Shown: positions 54,192 to 64,000 of the stretch, piece by piece
How positions within the stretch are numbered: the stretch's first letter is position 1
How the letters are laid out: the number at the start of each line of letters is the position of its first letter
Translations under genes and position numbers: made by a program
NCBI RefSeq assembly: GCF_041956535.1
Contig: NW_027192200.1
Location: forward strand, 453,477-517,476
Direction of reading: 5' to 3'
DNA: 64,000 nt
Source of the DNA: Calcarisporiella thermophila CBS 279.70
Taxonomy: Eukaryota; Calcarisporiellomycota
Notes under the pieces: model-generated
Told to the model about the DNA's origin: nothing
Database searches by the model: none
Seen by the model: the letters and a program-made list of their open reading frames with translations, nothing else

Positions 54192-56480
54192 CTACTCCAT
54201 CATGTCGTAGTTTCTATATACATCTTGTCCAGCACTTCTCCCTCCTTGATCATCATCCTCGTCGTCATCAGCCTCTTCCTCTTCATCATGTAGTTTTTCA
54301 ATTGCATCTCTCACCAAATGCGACATCTTCGGATTCAGATCAAGAGCCCAGGTAAAGTGGGATAATGCTTTTGTCCGCTCTCCGAGCTGTTTATATAGCT
54401 TTCCAAGAAGGAAATAAACATTCGCTTCCTCGGGAGCCAGGTCTTTGAGCGTCTCAAGCTCACGTAATGCCTCAGAATACCGTCGCATCTTGATCAGCAC
54501 TTTGGCCTTTTTGAATAACACAATCGCGCTCTCCGAGTTGATCCGACTTGCAGCGTTGTAGGTTGAGAGCGCATCGGAAAGATAATTTTTTTGCTCTTGC
54601 ACCATTCCGATGCAAGAGACCAGCACCGCGTTTGCCGGGTTGATCTCCACTGCACGACGGAAATGGTAGTCTGATTGCTCACATTTGCCGAGTTTTGAGT
54701 AAACCATTCCAAGGCCAAACCTGCGCATCAGCAACAAATTAGATAGTTCTATAACAAAAAGAATCCCTTGTAAACATTACCATGCATTATAGTGGCGATT
54801 ATCTGCACGGATAGCTGAGCGGAAGGAAGTCTGAGCGCGGTCATAATCTTCTATAGACATGTATTCGTGACCAGAAAGTGTGTGCGCGTACGCGAACTGT
54901 GGGTCGATTTGAATTGCTCGTCGGAAGCATTTGACGGCCATGTCGTGCTCCTTTTTTAAGCTGAAGCAATTTCCCACTGCACACCAGGCTTGTGGAGACA
55001 ATCGGTCGAATTCCACCAATTCATGTGCCAAATAGCTCAGTGCTACATCTTTGCGCAAATGCCAAAGAAGGGTGGAGTAAATCTCCATATCAGCGAGGCG
55101 GTGCGGTTCAAGTTCGCGTGCACGATCAAAATTGCGCTCTGCTGCCTGATAGTCGACCATTTCAAAATAGGCCTTTCCAATTTGACACATGACCCACCCT
55201 GTGTTCAACTGTGCCGGTACGACGCTCGAGAAGGTTTCAATCGCCTGTTTACACTGATACCGTGCTAGCTGACATCTTCCTATGGCAAGTATTCGAATCG
55301 TATCGATAAGCTGGTAAACGACTGCTTTTTCTTGTGAGCTAGGCTGGCTTTCGGTAGGAGCTGGGTCAAGTATTTTTTTTCTTAGGTGTGTTGCCGTTAC
55401 ATCTGATGAAGAATCCTGCTGCTGTTTATGGATAAAGGTGAGCTTTGAATTTGGTATTATTATAGTGAACATTCAGTTGCCTTTGCTTCTGAAATCTGCA
55501 CGCTTCTTAGTACGTTAGTTTGGGCTGTTGGGTTGACGCGACCAGTTATTCGGGTTCTCTTCTTCTCTCTATTTGAAATAGGAATGCCAGAGGGTTGCGA
55601 TACCTTCTGCGACTCGGATAACCGAGTGCTTCGACGAACTCCCATTGAAGATGAATTATCTGAAGGTTGTGGTTTTTGAGGCTAAATGTGGCAGAAAACA
55701 CGAGTGAATAATCATAGACTATTTGAAATTCTCGAATAATCATACTCTTAATACATTAGTATTAGATTTTCGTTTTACCATCTCATTGCCATTCTTCAAC
55801 GAATACTCTTCCAAGAGTGGTTTCAAATGATCATCAGGATTAGCAGGTGCTCCTAATTCGGATAAATGATTGAAATTTAAAAATTGTCAAGAAAACAAAC
55901 CCCCAAACAGTAAATCCTACTCACCCAACTGACATAGAGCATCGTAAGCTTGCCACAGCATAGGATTTAGTGAAAGTGCGCTTCGAAAATATCTGATTGC
56001 TTGTTGTGTTCGATTTGATTTTTGACACAACATGCCCAATAAACAATACACTGAAGCTTCATCAGGTATCTTGCACCTTGTGCGTTCGCTCTCCCGCATT
56101 CCCTCCAAAGCTGTGCTTCCGCTTGCATTTTCTGCGACGTCTAGACCCACTAATAGCTGTGCCAGTACCTCTTCTCCTTCCTGAAATTTTTCAAGCTCTA
56201 AACAGCAGCGCGCAAACAGATAACGACACGCGGCGCTACGTGCATTTTGTAGTACAAAATGGGCGGCACAAACTTGCCCTGCGCGAAAATAGCATGTCGC
56301 CAGTAAAAACACGTACTCTTCATTGGTTCGGTCGTATGCGTGTAAGCGTTCGGCATAGAAAATGGCATTCGGGAAAAGATGGTGATCAAGGCTATGATGG
56401 ATCATACCCTTAAGAAGCGAGGAGGATTGCACTGGTAATGGAGATGCATTGAGGGAGAGTAGTGGGGGTAATGTGTTCAT
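54192..56480 (-). CDS. CDC27: Anaphase-promoting complex subunit 3 (CDC27), TPR protein
   Basis: A multi-exon gene with ATG at 56478-56480. The N-terminal APC3 domain (SLDHHLFPNAIFYAERLHAY, YVFLLATCYFRAGQVCAAHF, RYLFARCCLELEKFQEGEEV) is followed by a Ser/Gln-rich linker. An array of at least eight TPRs then runs to the C-terminus: ALSYLAHELVEFDRLSPQAW, CAVGNCFSLKKEHDMAVKCF, AYAHTLSGHEYMSIEDYDRA, NAW|FGLGMVYSKLGKCEQSDY and VYFLLGKLYKQLGERTKALS. The end is acidic (EEEEADDDEDDDQ). CDC27 forms the TPR arm of the APC/C ubiquitin ligase and binds the IR tails of Cdh1 and APC10. The C-terminal TPR order matches animal and yeast CDC27. The linker is shorter than in animals. Confidence 0.93.
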
Positions 56481-56844
56481 TCCTTAGCTTCTTAGTGTGA
56501 AGGTGATTTCTTTGTTTGATGGAGGTGAACGCGTATTGCACAAACTCAAGAATTCTTTCCTTGGTGTTAGGTGGCTTGTCACTTTGTCATGACTAGGCGT
56601 ATAATAAACGTAGATCCGCACGATTGGACAAAGGTACAGTTTTTAGCTTAAAGTTTCAGTCCTTGTTCTGGCATCCTTCTTTATAAAAGACTTACATTAC
56701 TCTAAGACCTGTCCCGGGAAGATAACCTACACTCTACCATTCATTTCTTGCTTAGTTTCTTAATCTCCTGTCACAACTTTTACTCCACATTCTCTCGCCA
56801 TTTTTTCGTTTAATCCTCTGTGGCCTCCACATTTAGTGAAAGAT
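56481..56844. promoter_or_regulatory. Divergent promoter between CDC27 and acetyl-CoA transporter
   Basis: 364 bp separate the two divergent starts. Composition is mixed without a clear TATA box. It must serve both genes. Confidence 0.4.
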
Positions 56845-58747
56845 ATGTCGAAAAGTACCCACCTCTCCCCCCCCAATGGCCACAGTAAAAACCGATCCCC
56901 CTCTCCCAGATATGGGTCAAAGAAGAGAAGACAAAACGGCAAAATACCCTATCACACTTCCGAGAAAGTTAGACCCAATGGAAAACATGCTTCTGTAGAA
57001 ACAACTCCATCTGCCTCAGAATATATAACACAGCAAAATGCTCTGTCCCGTACTGATTTCTGGAATATAGTGCTGCTTGTAGTATTATGTAAGATGATGT
57101 CTTTCTGTATACCATCATATTAAGAGCTCTAATTCTGAAATCTTACTCTATCCTTTAGATCTATTGCAGGGTGTCCCTGTTGGTTTGACTTTTGGATCCA
57201 TTCCATTCCTGCTTAAACTGAAGGCATCTTACTCGGAAATTGCTGTGTTCTCTCTGGCTTCCTGGCCATATTCGCTTAAGCTTCTCTGGTCGCCCATTGT
57301 AGATGCAACGTACTTTCCACGGTTTGGTCGGCGCAAGTCATGGATTGTGCCTATTCAGCTGTTGACTGGTTTGATCTTTTTGTGGCTCGGGATGAATGTG
57401 GACCACTACATGGCCCAGGAAGAAATCAACGTACAATTTCTGACGATCCTCTTTTTTGTGCTTATTTTCTTCTGTGCGACGCAAGACATCGCGGTTGATG
57501 GATGGGCTCTTACGCTCTTAAGCGAGGGAAACCTGTCTTATGCATCAACGGCACAAACGATTGGAATCAATACGGGCTATTTCCTTTCATTTACTGTATT
57601 TCTTGCATTTAATTCGGCGGAATTTAGCAACAAATACTTCCGCAGTTTTCCCAAGGACACTGGTGTGTTAGGGCTGGGATCCTACATGGTGATGTGGTCG
57701 GTGATGTATATTGCTGTAACATTATGGTTGATAATCGCTAAAAAAGAGGGGCAAGAGGCGGGCAAAGAGGATGACAAAGAGTCGATGAACATCAGGGGGG
57801 TGTACAACATCATCAAAAACATTTGTAAACTTCCCCGTAAGTGAAAAGTTAGTGTCTTCATTTCGGTAGCCTAGGCTAACCAAGCATTCTCCCCTGATAG
57901 ACATGCAATCATTTATCATCTTGTTATTGATTGCAAAGATTGGCTTCATTTGCAACGATACAGTAACCAGCCTCAAATTACTCGAGAAAGGGTTCCGAAA
58001 AGAAGATCTTGCGCTTGCTGTGTTGATCGATTTCCCCATTCAGATTATTGCGGGCTATTATGCGGCTCGCTGGAGCTCGGGCCCACGACCTCTTCGCCCA
58101 TGGCTATATTCCTTCTACGGTCGTCTTGTTTTCGCACTCGTCGGAATGCTTGTTGTTTACATCTATCCCGCTGATGGAAAAGTGACACCTACTTATTTTG
58201 CTCTAGTGATTGCAAATACTGTGCTGTCATCCTTTATGAGCACGGTGCAGTTTGTTAGCATTTCCGCATTCATGACATCCATTGCTGATCCAGTCATTGG
58301 CGGAACCTACATGACACTACTGCAAACATTTAGCAACTTTGGTGGGACTTGGCCAAAATACTTTGTGCTGAAAGCAGTAGACTACTTTTCGGTTGCGACC
58401 TGTCATGGAGTCGAGCAAGGTAAAGTATCTCTAACTAATGCAGGCTTAATTGGCATCGCTGTCCGTCTCTCATCGACTGGGGCAGTAAATGTTACAAAGT
58501 CTTTCGGAGAGTAAATTTATGAATTAATATAACTTTAGGCTATTCCTGTGTATCCGAGCACGACAAGCAACGATGCCTTTCCGAAAATGGCCAGTGTGAA
58601 ATATCTCGTGATGGCTTCTATTACGCAGGAACCCTCTGCGTCGTTCTAGGTGCGATTTTGCTGTTGAGTTATGTGCAGCCGCGCACACGTTACCTCGAAA
58701 AGTTGCCTATATCGAAGTGGCGTTTAGCTTCAAATAAACAGGCTTGA
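56845..58747 (+). CDS. Acetyl-CoA transporter, SLC33A1 (AT-1) family
   Basis: Four exons. The ATG at 56845 starts a polar N-terminus of about 70 residues (MSKSTHLSPP). Membrane segments carry the family motifs YLLQGVPVGLTFGSIPFLLK, SWPYSLKLLWSPIVDATYFP, RFGRRKSWIVPIQ, ATQDIAVDGWALTLLS, GYFLSFTVFLAFNS and FICNDTVTSLKLLEKGFRKE. Later motifs are GGTYMTLLQTFSNFGGTWPK and, near the end, CEISRDGFYYAGTL. These match SLC33A1 closely. The protein moves acetyl-CoA into the ER lumen for protein acetylation. An intron lies after CHGVEQ; the next exon restores GYSCVSEHDKQRC. The last residues are ASNKQA. Eleven to twelve helices are expected, and the frame is intact. Confidence 0.93.
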
Positions 58748-58883
58748 TTTTTTTGCGAATGCATTTTTTTTTTCTTAGGAACACTAACTATATTTTTATA
58801 TGGACTTTTGTGTACACCTGATGTTAGAGAAATATAAATGAAATAAATCTACTATTTAGTAATAACTTTTGTGCCATCTGTTT

Positions 58884-59548
58884 TTACTCTTCCTTTTCCG
58901 GGACAGGATCGCTAGCATTTGCTCTCGCGCCCGAATCCAACCCCTTTAATTTCAGTAGTTCGTCTTCGCTTCGCACAACTTCACTGAGCAACTCGTACGT
59001 CTTATTGAGGATCAATGAAAGCAAGAGAGCGATTCCAGTGAGATAAATATTGCGTTCAGCATAAAACTTCAAAGTGATGATAGTGGTGATATCTTTTGCA
59101 GACGGCAGGCCGTGGATTTCATGTGGAGCTTCTGCATTCTCTGTAAGCATCCACCACTTGGAAACCGCATCTATAAAGTAGTGAAAGGTGGATAGTGGTT
59201 TGAGCTAGAGTACAACGTGGAATTGTTAGCGGGGCCTTACCGATGAACAGGATAAACGTAAAGCTTAACAAGACATAAATTAATTCTCTCTCGAAAAAAA
59301 AATTCAAGACCAGAGCTTACTTACACATGAGCAACCTTCAACCAGTACCATGTTTTAGCCGCAATGGATGACTCGTGCATTGTACGTAGTAATCTCTTTC
59401 TCAATTGAACGGGCATGGGCGACTGTTGAAAATTAAATGGATTAGTGTGTTATGATTAAATGTTGAAAGATGTAAATACAATCAAAACACAGAAGAAGGC
59501 GATTTCGGCCATGAGCAGCACAAAGCAGATTGTGTAGTGAAAGGTCAT
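58884..59548 (-). CDS. BAP31/Yet-type ER membrane protein
   Basis: Four exons; the ATG at 59546-59548 (MTFHYTICFVLLMAEIAFFC) gives TM1. An exon follows with a basic loop (VQLRKRLLRTMHESSIAAKT). A short exon encodes TM2 (FTFILFI), and the last exon joins as FIDAVSKWWML. Then come FYAERNIYLTGIALLLSLIL, NKTYELL (TM3) and a short acidic C-terminus ending PEKEE. RN-YLTG-LLLSLILN-TY is the BAP31 signature. BAP31 and yeast Yet1/Yet3 are ER proteins acting in sorting or export of membrane proteins. The C-terminal coiled coil is much shorter than in animals, and there is no KKxx retrieval signal at the end. Total length is about 165 residues. Confidence 0.85.
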
Positions 59549-60134
59549 TATAGTGGACTGTTTTGTAATTTTATAATTTTTTCCAACCTCATTCGAACCT
59601 CTTATAATAAAAGAGTCCTGGCGTAAATCTGTATACCCGCGGTGGCAAATCATGGCGGAGGGTAGTCACGTGAGCTGTGGCAAAAGGATGCGGCATTCAC
59701 AGTAAGTTCTGTATGCAAGCTCAGTATTTGCTTTGGCTTGCTCACAGTCGTACATGGTATACCTAGAATGGTTTCGTCATAGTTGGGGGCGAAAATGCAC
59801 GTCTGCACGATAGATACTAAAATCGGTTCAAGAACTTTCCTTAAGAACGCGATACTCTGTATGAAGCCATTATCTTTGAATTGGCCAGGTTGGAGAAGGT
59901 CGTTCACTTGACTTTCTGAACTTTCATAACATCCGGATATGGAATATCTAATAAATTTTGAGTTAGTAACTTGGAGTGAGAAATAGCTGCGTTTTATTTA
60001 ATTTGATTTTGTCCGCCTCCATAATTTCCGTTCGTTTAGGCCATCTCCTGTTTCCACCTCATTCAATTTCCCCTTTTTTCCCCCCGTATTCTTTAATTTT
60101 CACACGGCTGATATAGAAAATACCCCTAATAGCT
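59549..60134. promoter_or_regulatory. Divergent region between BAP31 and syntaxin genes
   Basis: 586 bp. A minus-strand stretch at 59650-59907 is open for about 85 codons and ends in PPP, but no domain is recognised. Its first ATG context is unconvincing, so I leave it unannotated. Confidence 0.35.
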
Positions 60135-61951
60135 ATGTCGAATAACAGAATCACCATGAGCAGGGATCGGCTGGCTGAATTGCGAGTATGTTTCCATCAT
60201 CATTTTTTTCCTTACTCTTAGCTAACATATTATTTTATGTTCTTTTATTTCCCAGGCCAATACGGGATAGTAAGTATCCATTTTTCCTTAAGGAGAGTTC
60301 ATCAAGTTTAATCTGTTTATTTTTCAGCGAGCATCCTGAGCCTCTGCCACCAATGCCAACCGCCCCCGTTTCATCATACCGCCAACCTCCTATACCCTCC
60401 TATCGCCAAAATTATTACGAAGATTACGCAGACCCCCGGCAATCTCCTCATAATGACAATCATTCACCATACTACCAGCAAGATTACCTGCCACGCTATC
60501 AACAAAGATACCATCAACAAGTACCTCAAAATCCGCCCGCCCGCATTCAACATCATCAGGTATCTCCTGACCACTATTCTCGCAGTGAGCCTCCTCAGAG
60601 AAACCGGCACCATAATCCTAATCCTCAAAATTATGAAATGGGAGAGCGGAGTCCAGGCAAGGATAATATGCAAGCGTTTTTCAACGAGGTAAAGCTAAGT
60701 ATTGGACGTAAATTTCCTGAATCTCATTAAAATATTCTGGGCTGCTCGCTAGGTGGAAGATATCAAAATTGCAATTAAGGAAATTAATGAAGATATATCG
60801 CGTGTCGATGAGCTTCATAGCGTGTCACTGGACACCGTTGATCCTAAACAAGGTGAGTGGGTGCGCCAGCAGTTGGACGCATTATTGGCGCAAATCAAGC
60901 GAAAGAACGCGAAGCTAAAGGAGAAAATTAAATGTAAGCACTACTTCTCCAACTCTGAAACTAGACGCGTATAATGACAATTATAATGAAATAGCGATGG
61001 AGATCGAAAATGCAAAGATGAAAGATTCCGGTGACTTACAAATACGAAAGACTCAAGTAATTACCAAGCTTTTTTTTTCTATATATCGACACGTAAACTT
61101 ATATTATGCCGTGTTGCAAACTAAATAATTAAAATAGCATGCAAATCTAAAAAAGAAATTTATGGAGACCATCCGAAGATTCCAGGATATCGAGCACACA
61201 CACCAGGGAAGATATCGAATGCGTATCGAGCGACAAATTCGAATTGGTAATTCTATTAAAATCACTTATAAAAATATCTTTTGTCTCACCTATTTATTTT
61301 GTCATCCTCTCCAGTTAAACCAGAGGCAACAGAAGAAGAGGTTGAGGCTATCATGGACTCGGATCAAGCAGAGCAAATATTCTCTCAATCGGTTAGTCCA
61401 AGTTTATGTCTCACTTGTGCGATAGAGTTTTCGCATATTCACCTTTGCAATTCAATTGAATTACGTGTTATCTAGGTACTACAATCCAATCGTTCAGGAC
61501 AAGTTCGGGCGGTTCTCTCTGAAGTCCAGAATCGCCACGATGATATTAAAAAGATCGAGAAGACTATATTGGTACGTCATCTCAATTGAGCTTGTGTCTG
61601 TTCTTTTTCTTTATAGATATTTCCTCTCTAGGAATTACATGCTCTCTTCCAAGACATGTCCCAACTGGTTGAACAGCAAGCTGAAGTCATCAATGACATT
61701 GAGCAATACGCAGACACCGCCGTCCTTAATATAGAGGCCGGAACAAAAGAGATGGACATTGCTGTGGTGAGCGCACAAAAAGCCCGCTCAAAGAAGAAAT
61801 GGTGTTTTCTACTACTGGTTATCTTGTTGATTGTTGTTGGAGTAGTGGTGTACTTCCAAGTAATTGATCCGATGCTTGTAAGTAATGTTTTCCACGGATA
61901 TCCCTATTGATATTTATTAACCATATTCCAATGTAGAAAGCGAAGAAGTGA
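60135..61951 (+). CDS. SSO1: Plasma-membrane syntaxin (Sso-like Qa-SNARE)
   Basis: About nine exons with ATG at 60135. Exon 1 (MSNNRITMSRDRLAELR) and exon 2 (ANTGY) lead into an unusual extension of about 125 residues, rich in His, Gln, Pro, Tyr and Asn. The Habc domain begins QAFFNEVEDIKIAIKEINED and continues with LDALLAQIKRKNAKLKEKIK, FMETIRRFQDIEHTHQGRYR and ERQIRI. The linker is VKPEATEEEVEAIMDS. The Qa motif runs from NRHDDIKKIEKTIL through ELHALFQDMSQLVEQQAEVI (zero-layer Gln) to a C-terminal anchor, CFLLLVILLIVVGVVVYF. The last exon encodes KAKK then TGA. Sso syntaxins pair with Sec9 and Snc at the plasma membrane, and the Snc-like partner is at 27340. The N-terminal extension is absent from yeast Sso1. 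Confidence 0.9.
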
Positions 61952-62175
61952 AGAAGGGAACTTTTTTTATTCACACTTGACAATATGCTATCATTTCTTT
62001 AATTTCCTATACGGACGCTTTTAATGCTTTCTTTAGTAACCTTTAATGTTTGTGAGATTTTCTCCAGTCAGAAGATTCCCCTACCCATTATCCTACTGTA
62101 ATTTTGTAATCATCATTGAGCTTGCTTTTCTAGTATTACAATTCTTTCTTATATATGAACCTCTTGGGTTTTGTA

Positions 62176-62646
62176 TCAACTCATGTTTGCTTTTAATTTG
62201 GATCTTATTTGTTCTTCTGTGAGTTGAGAGCCACCTATTCTTACCGTCTTTTCGCGGGACTTGTGGCCAGCTATGAGACTAATGTCGGTTTTTCTTGCCC
62301 CAAGCACCTAATATGGAGATTAGTATATATGCAGAAGAGAGTTGTGATAACCTAAATACCTCAGCTAGAAACACTAAAACTTCCTTGTTCGCTTCACCAT
62401 CTCTAGGTGGAGCAGCGATCTACCAACTTGCACCTATTAACCATTGCTTCTCTTTGCCAAATTACTTGAATTTCTTACTTGGATAGAGACAAGGTCGCCT
62501 ATCTCAACTACCTGCGACGCACGAGCATTTGGCTTCACTTGGAGACGAATGTTTACACCTTCCTTTGTTGTTTGTATAGCATCTTGAATGGCTTCGCTCT
62601 GACTTTGGCTTGGAATGAAGGAGGCGGTATTTGGCTTCTTGACCAT
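62176..62646 (-). CDS. DUF167 (YggU/C15orf40-like) protein
   Basis: Three exons, complement(62479..62646, 62360..62419, 62176..62307), give 119 residues in phase. The sequence reads MVKKPNTASFIPSQ, EGVNIRLQVKPNARASQVVE, QIAAPPRDGEANKEVLVFLA and EVLGARKTDISLIAGHKSRE followed by KTVRIGG. These are the classic DUF167 motifs: HVKP-like strand, APPxxGEAN, and GHKSRxKxVRI. The family is a small alpha/beta fold found in bacteria and eukaryotes (mitochondrial or cytosolic) with no settled function. The short N-terminus is basic and Ser/Thr-rich and might be a mitochondrial signal, which is inference. Neither single exon would be long enough to detect alone. Confidence 0.88.
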
Positions 62647-63026
62647 TCTGGATTTATGGCGGTGGTGAAGAATTATAGAAAGTAGCTGATAGCGTATGAA
62701 GAAATATTAGCTCAAAATTATGGGAGGAATTAAAAAATCGAATTTTACCTGCCTTCTCACCGGCCAAGTTCCATTTACAAACATATAGCAATTCAACTAG
62801 TCCGCTTTCAATGATAAACCTCGATATAGCTCGAACTCTAGAGAGGATTTGATATGATGACGTCATAAGGATTTTGGGCTTTAAAAATGAATTCGCCCTT
62901 GGCCCTACGTTCTGTTCCTCCTCAGTCTCTAGTGTCAATCCATCATCGGTATGTGTAGTTTTTGTTGAATGACAATCGTATCTGTTTATTCATCCATCCT
63001 GTATCATCTTATCCTTTGTATAGACA
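62647..63026 (+). promoter_or_regulatory. eL41 promoter and 5' UTR region
   Basis: 380 bp lie between the divergent DUF167 and eL41 starts. They contain a palindromic CRE/ATF site TGACGTCA at 62858-62865. A probable 5' UTR intron runs from a GGTATG donor near 62950 to the TATAG acceptor (63023) just before the eL41 ATG. Confidence 0.5.
62858..62865. promoter_or_regulatory. CRE/ATF palindrome TGACGTCA
   Basis: A perfect 8-bp CRE lies about 170 bp upstream of the eL41 start codon. bZIP (ATF/CREB) factors bind this site in fungi. One match alone is suggestive, not proof. Confidence 0.5.
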
Positions 63027-63170
63027 ATGAGAGCCAAGTGGAAGAAGAAGCGTCAAAGGCGTCTTAAGCGCAAGAGAAGAAAGATGCGCGCTCGTTCTAA
63101 GGTAAAGTTCTTTTTCAACGCTCCATACTTTTACGCCTAGGTCCTTACCCTTTGCTTTCCACTTTAGTAA
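63027..63170 (+). CDS. RPL41: Ribosomal protein eL41
   Basis: The 25-residue protein (MRAKWKKKRQRRLKRKRR then KMRARSK) matches eL41, the smallest and most basic protein of the large ribosomal subunit, lying at the subunit interface. The coding exon is 63027..63101. An intron of 66 nt (63102..63167, GTAAAG...TTTAG) separates the last Lys codon from the stop TAA at 63168-63170. If unspliced, the frame would run on as VKFFFN. A 5' UTR intron probably ends at TATAG just upstream of the ATG. Too short for ORF-length filters, but unmistakable. Confidence 0.93.
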
Positions 63171-63888
63171 ACGAGTAAATGACCGCGCCCAAGGATGATA
63201 CCGGCCGTCTCCTTATTCATTTCGAAGTGGTCATGCTTCATCCCCTTCACCATCTTGGAATCAGCGTCATGAAGAAGAACATGGCCGGAGTTTGACTTTT
63301 TGAACTCTAAGCTGGTGCAGGAATAATAAAAACTTGTTTTTGTATAATTTTCGAACAGTGCATCCCTATTGAAAGAATAAGCAACACCCCCCTTACCAAG
63401 GGTTCACATCTGAGCTAACCTTAAAAAAATACTCTCATTTTTTCACACAAAATAATCTAATCGTTTGGTAAGCATTGATTTCAAAAGGTAACGAGCGACT
63501 CAGATGGGGTGCCTTGTATTTATGAAGAAGGCACTCGCATAAACCACACACTTCCCAGTACGCTTGTTGGGAAAATAGGAGGAGGCTCTCAATTTTTCTT
63601 GAACTGCACGGACAGTTGCTAAATATTTTGTGACTCGAATCCTCGCACAAATTTCAATCTCTTTTTCCCTCATTTTTTCCTTTCTTCTCCTGTAGTTGGA
63701 CATTCTTCATTTTTCTTTTTTTTTCTTTCATCCCATTCTCTTTCTTTATTTTTACATAACATTTTAACTTATTTATATATTTTATCATTATTCCCATCTT
63801 TAAACACAGCCCTTTTTTCTCAGCCCTAATTGCGTTGATTGATCCTTTCATTATTTGCCCAATCTTTTTATTTCTTTTTTGTTAAACT
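63171..63888. other. eL41 3' flank and promoter of the next gene
   Basis: The sequence after the eL41 stop is likely 3' UTR to about 63340 (AATAAAAAC near 63323). From 63660 to 63780 it is strongly T/C-rich, as in promoters of highly expressed fungal genes. No coding gene is recognised. Confidence 0.45.
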
Positions 63889-64000
63889 ATGTCATCTACC
63901 CACCACACCAACGGTCACCACCATGGAAACAACCACCCTCGCCGCCAAGGTCACTACCAACAACCAATGAACGGCTCAGGTAACGAAAATCGCGGCCATC
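63889..64000 (+). CDS. 5' end of an unidentified His/Asn-rich protein (partial)
   Basis: An ORF starts at the ATG at 63889 and stays open to the window end: MSSTHHTNGHHHGNNHPRRQ and more His/Gln/Asn/Gly. It follows a CT-rich promoter-like tract. Low complexity prevents family assignment; a nuclear or RNA-binding factor with a disordered N-terminus is possible. A 'caggtaacg' at 63978 could be a splice donor. Confidence 0.4.
   Translation, partial: MSSTHHTNGHHHGNNHPRRQGHYQQPMNGSGNENRGH

Noticed and set aside
59650-59907. 85-codon minus-strand open frame upstream of the BAP31-like gene.
   Set aside because: No domain or splice context, and it lies in a divergent promoter region; coding status not supportable.
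1-64000. CRISPR arrays, bacterial operons, riboswitches or prophage.
   Set aside because: No regularly spaced direct repeats or prokaryotic gene signals were seen; the DNA is intron-bearing and eukaryotic.

Overview
The window reads as nuclear DNA of a fungus, most likely an early-diverging 'zygomycete-grade' lineage. Genes are compact and mostly interrupted by short GT-AG introns (about 50-110 nt), and they lie close together on both strands. The gene content is fungal: a PAS plus GATA-finger protein of the white-collar-2 type, Snc- and Sso-type SNAREs and a Yet/BAP31 protein. It also includes families lost from budding yeast but kept by early fungi and animals: CNOT11, METTL25-type methyltransferase, neprilysin (M13), a pancreatic-type carboxypeptidase A and SREK1. 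Species assignment is inference.

Layout, 1-32 kb: CNOT11 3' end (+), PARP-finger protein (-), Ser/Arg-rich SCI1-like protein (+), clathrin heavy chain (-), a decayed METTL25-like relic, an MFS transporter (+), an AIFM2/FSP1-like pseudogene (+), a possible Cys-rich relic, METTL25-like methyltransferase (+), SERRATE/ARS2 (-), WC-2-like GATA factor (-), proline-rich membrane protein (-), synaptobrevin (+), a nuclear protein with a possible LEDGF-like C-terminal bundle (+) and a cationic amino-acid permease (+).

Layout, 32-64 kb: a gene-poor stretch carrying two 29-codon zinc-finger micro-ORFs, a small secreted protein (+), a DUF1647-like type II membrane protein (-), carboxypeptidase A (-), SREK1-like splicing factor (-), a 2.5-kb gene desert, a 7TM receptor (+), a tRNA and retroelement cluster (tRNA-Met, a SINE with target-site duplication, LINE relics, tRNA-Ser, half a tRNA-Gly), an FAD-oxidase pseudogene, an M13 peptidase (-), APC3/CDC27 (-), acetyl-CoA transporter (+), BAP31/Yet (-), syntaxin (+), a DUF167 protein (-), ribosomal protein eL41 (+) and the 5' end of a further gene.

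Functionally the window is mostly housekeeping. RNA processing is represented by CNOT11, ARS2, SREK1 and the SCI1-like protein. Membrane traffic is represented by clathrin, synaptobrevin, syntaxin and BAP31. Transport, proteolysis, cell-cycle and translation genes make up the rest. These genes are not an operon and their proximity implies no shared pathway. The most novel items are the paired micro-ORFs near 33.5-34.2 kb, whose differences are largely synonymous, and the tRNA-headed retroelements at 47.3-49.7 kb. Exon joins given to the base were read by hand from splice consensus and reading phase; no transcript data were available.
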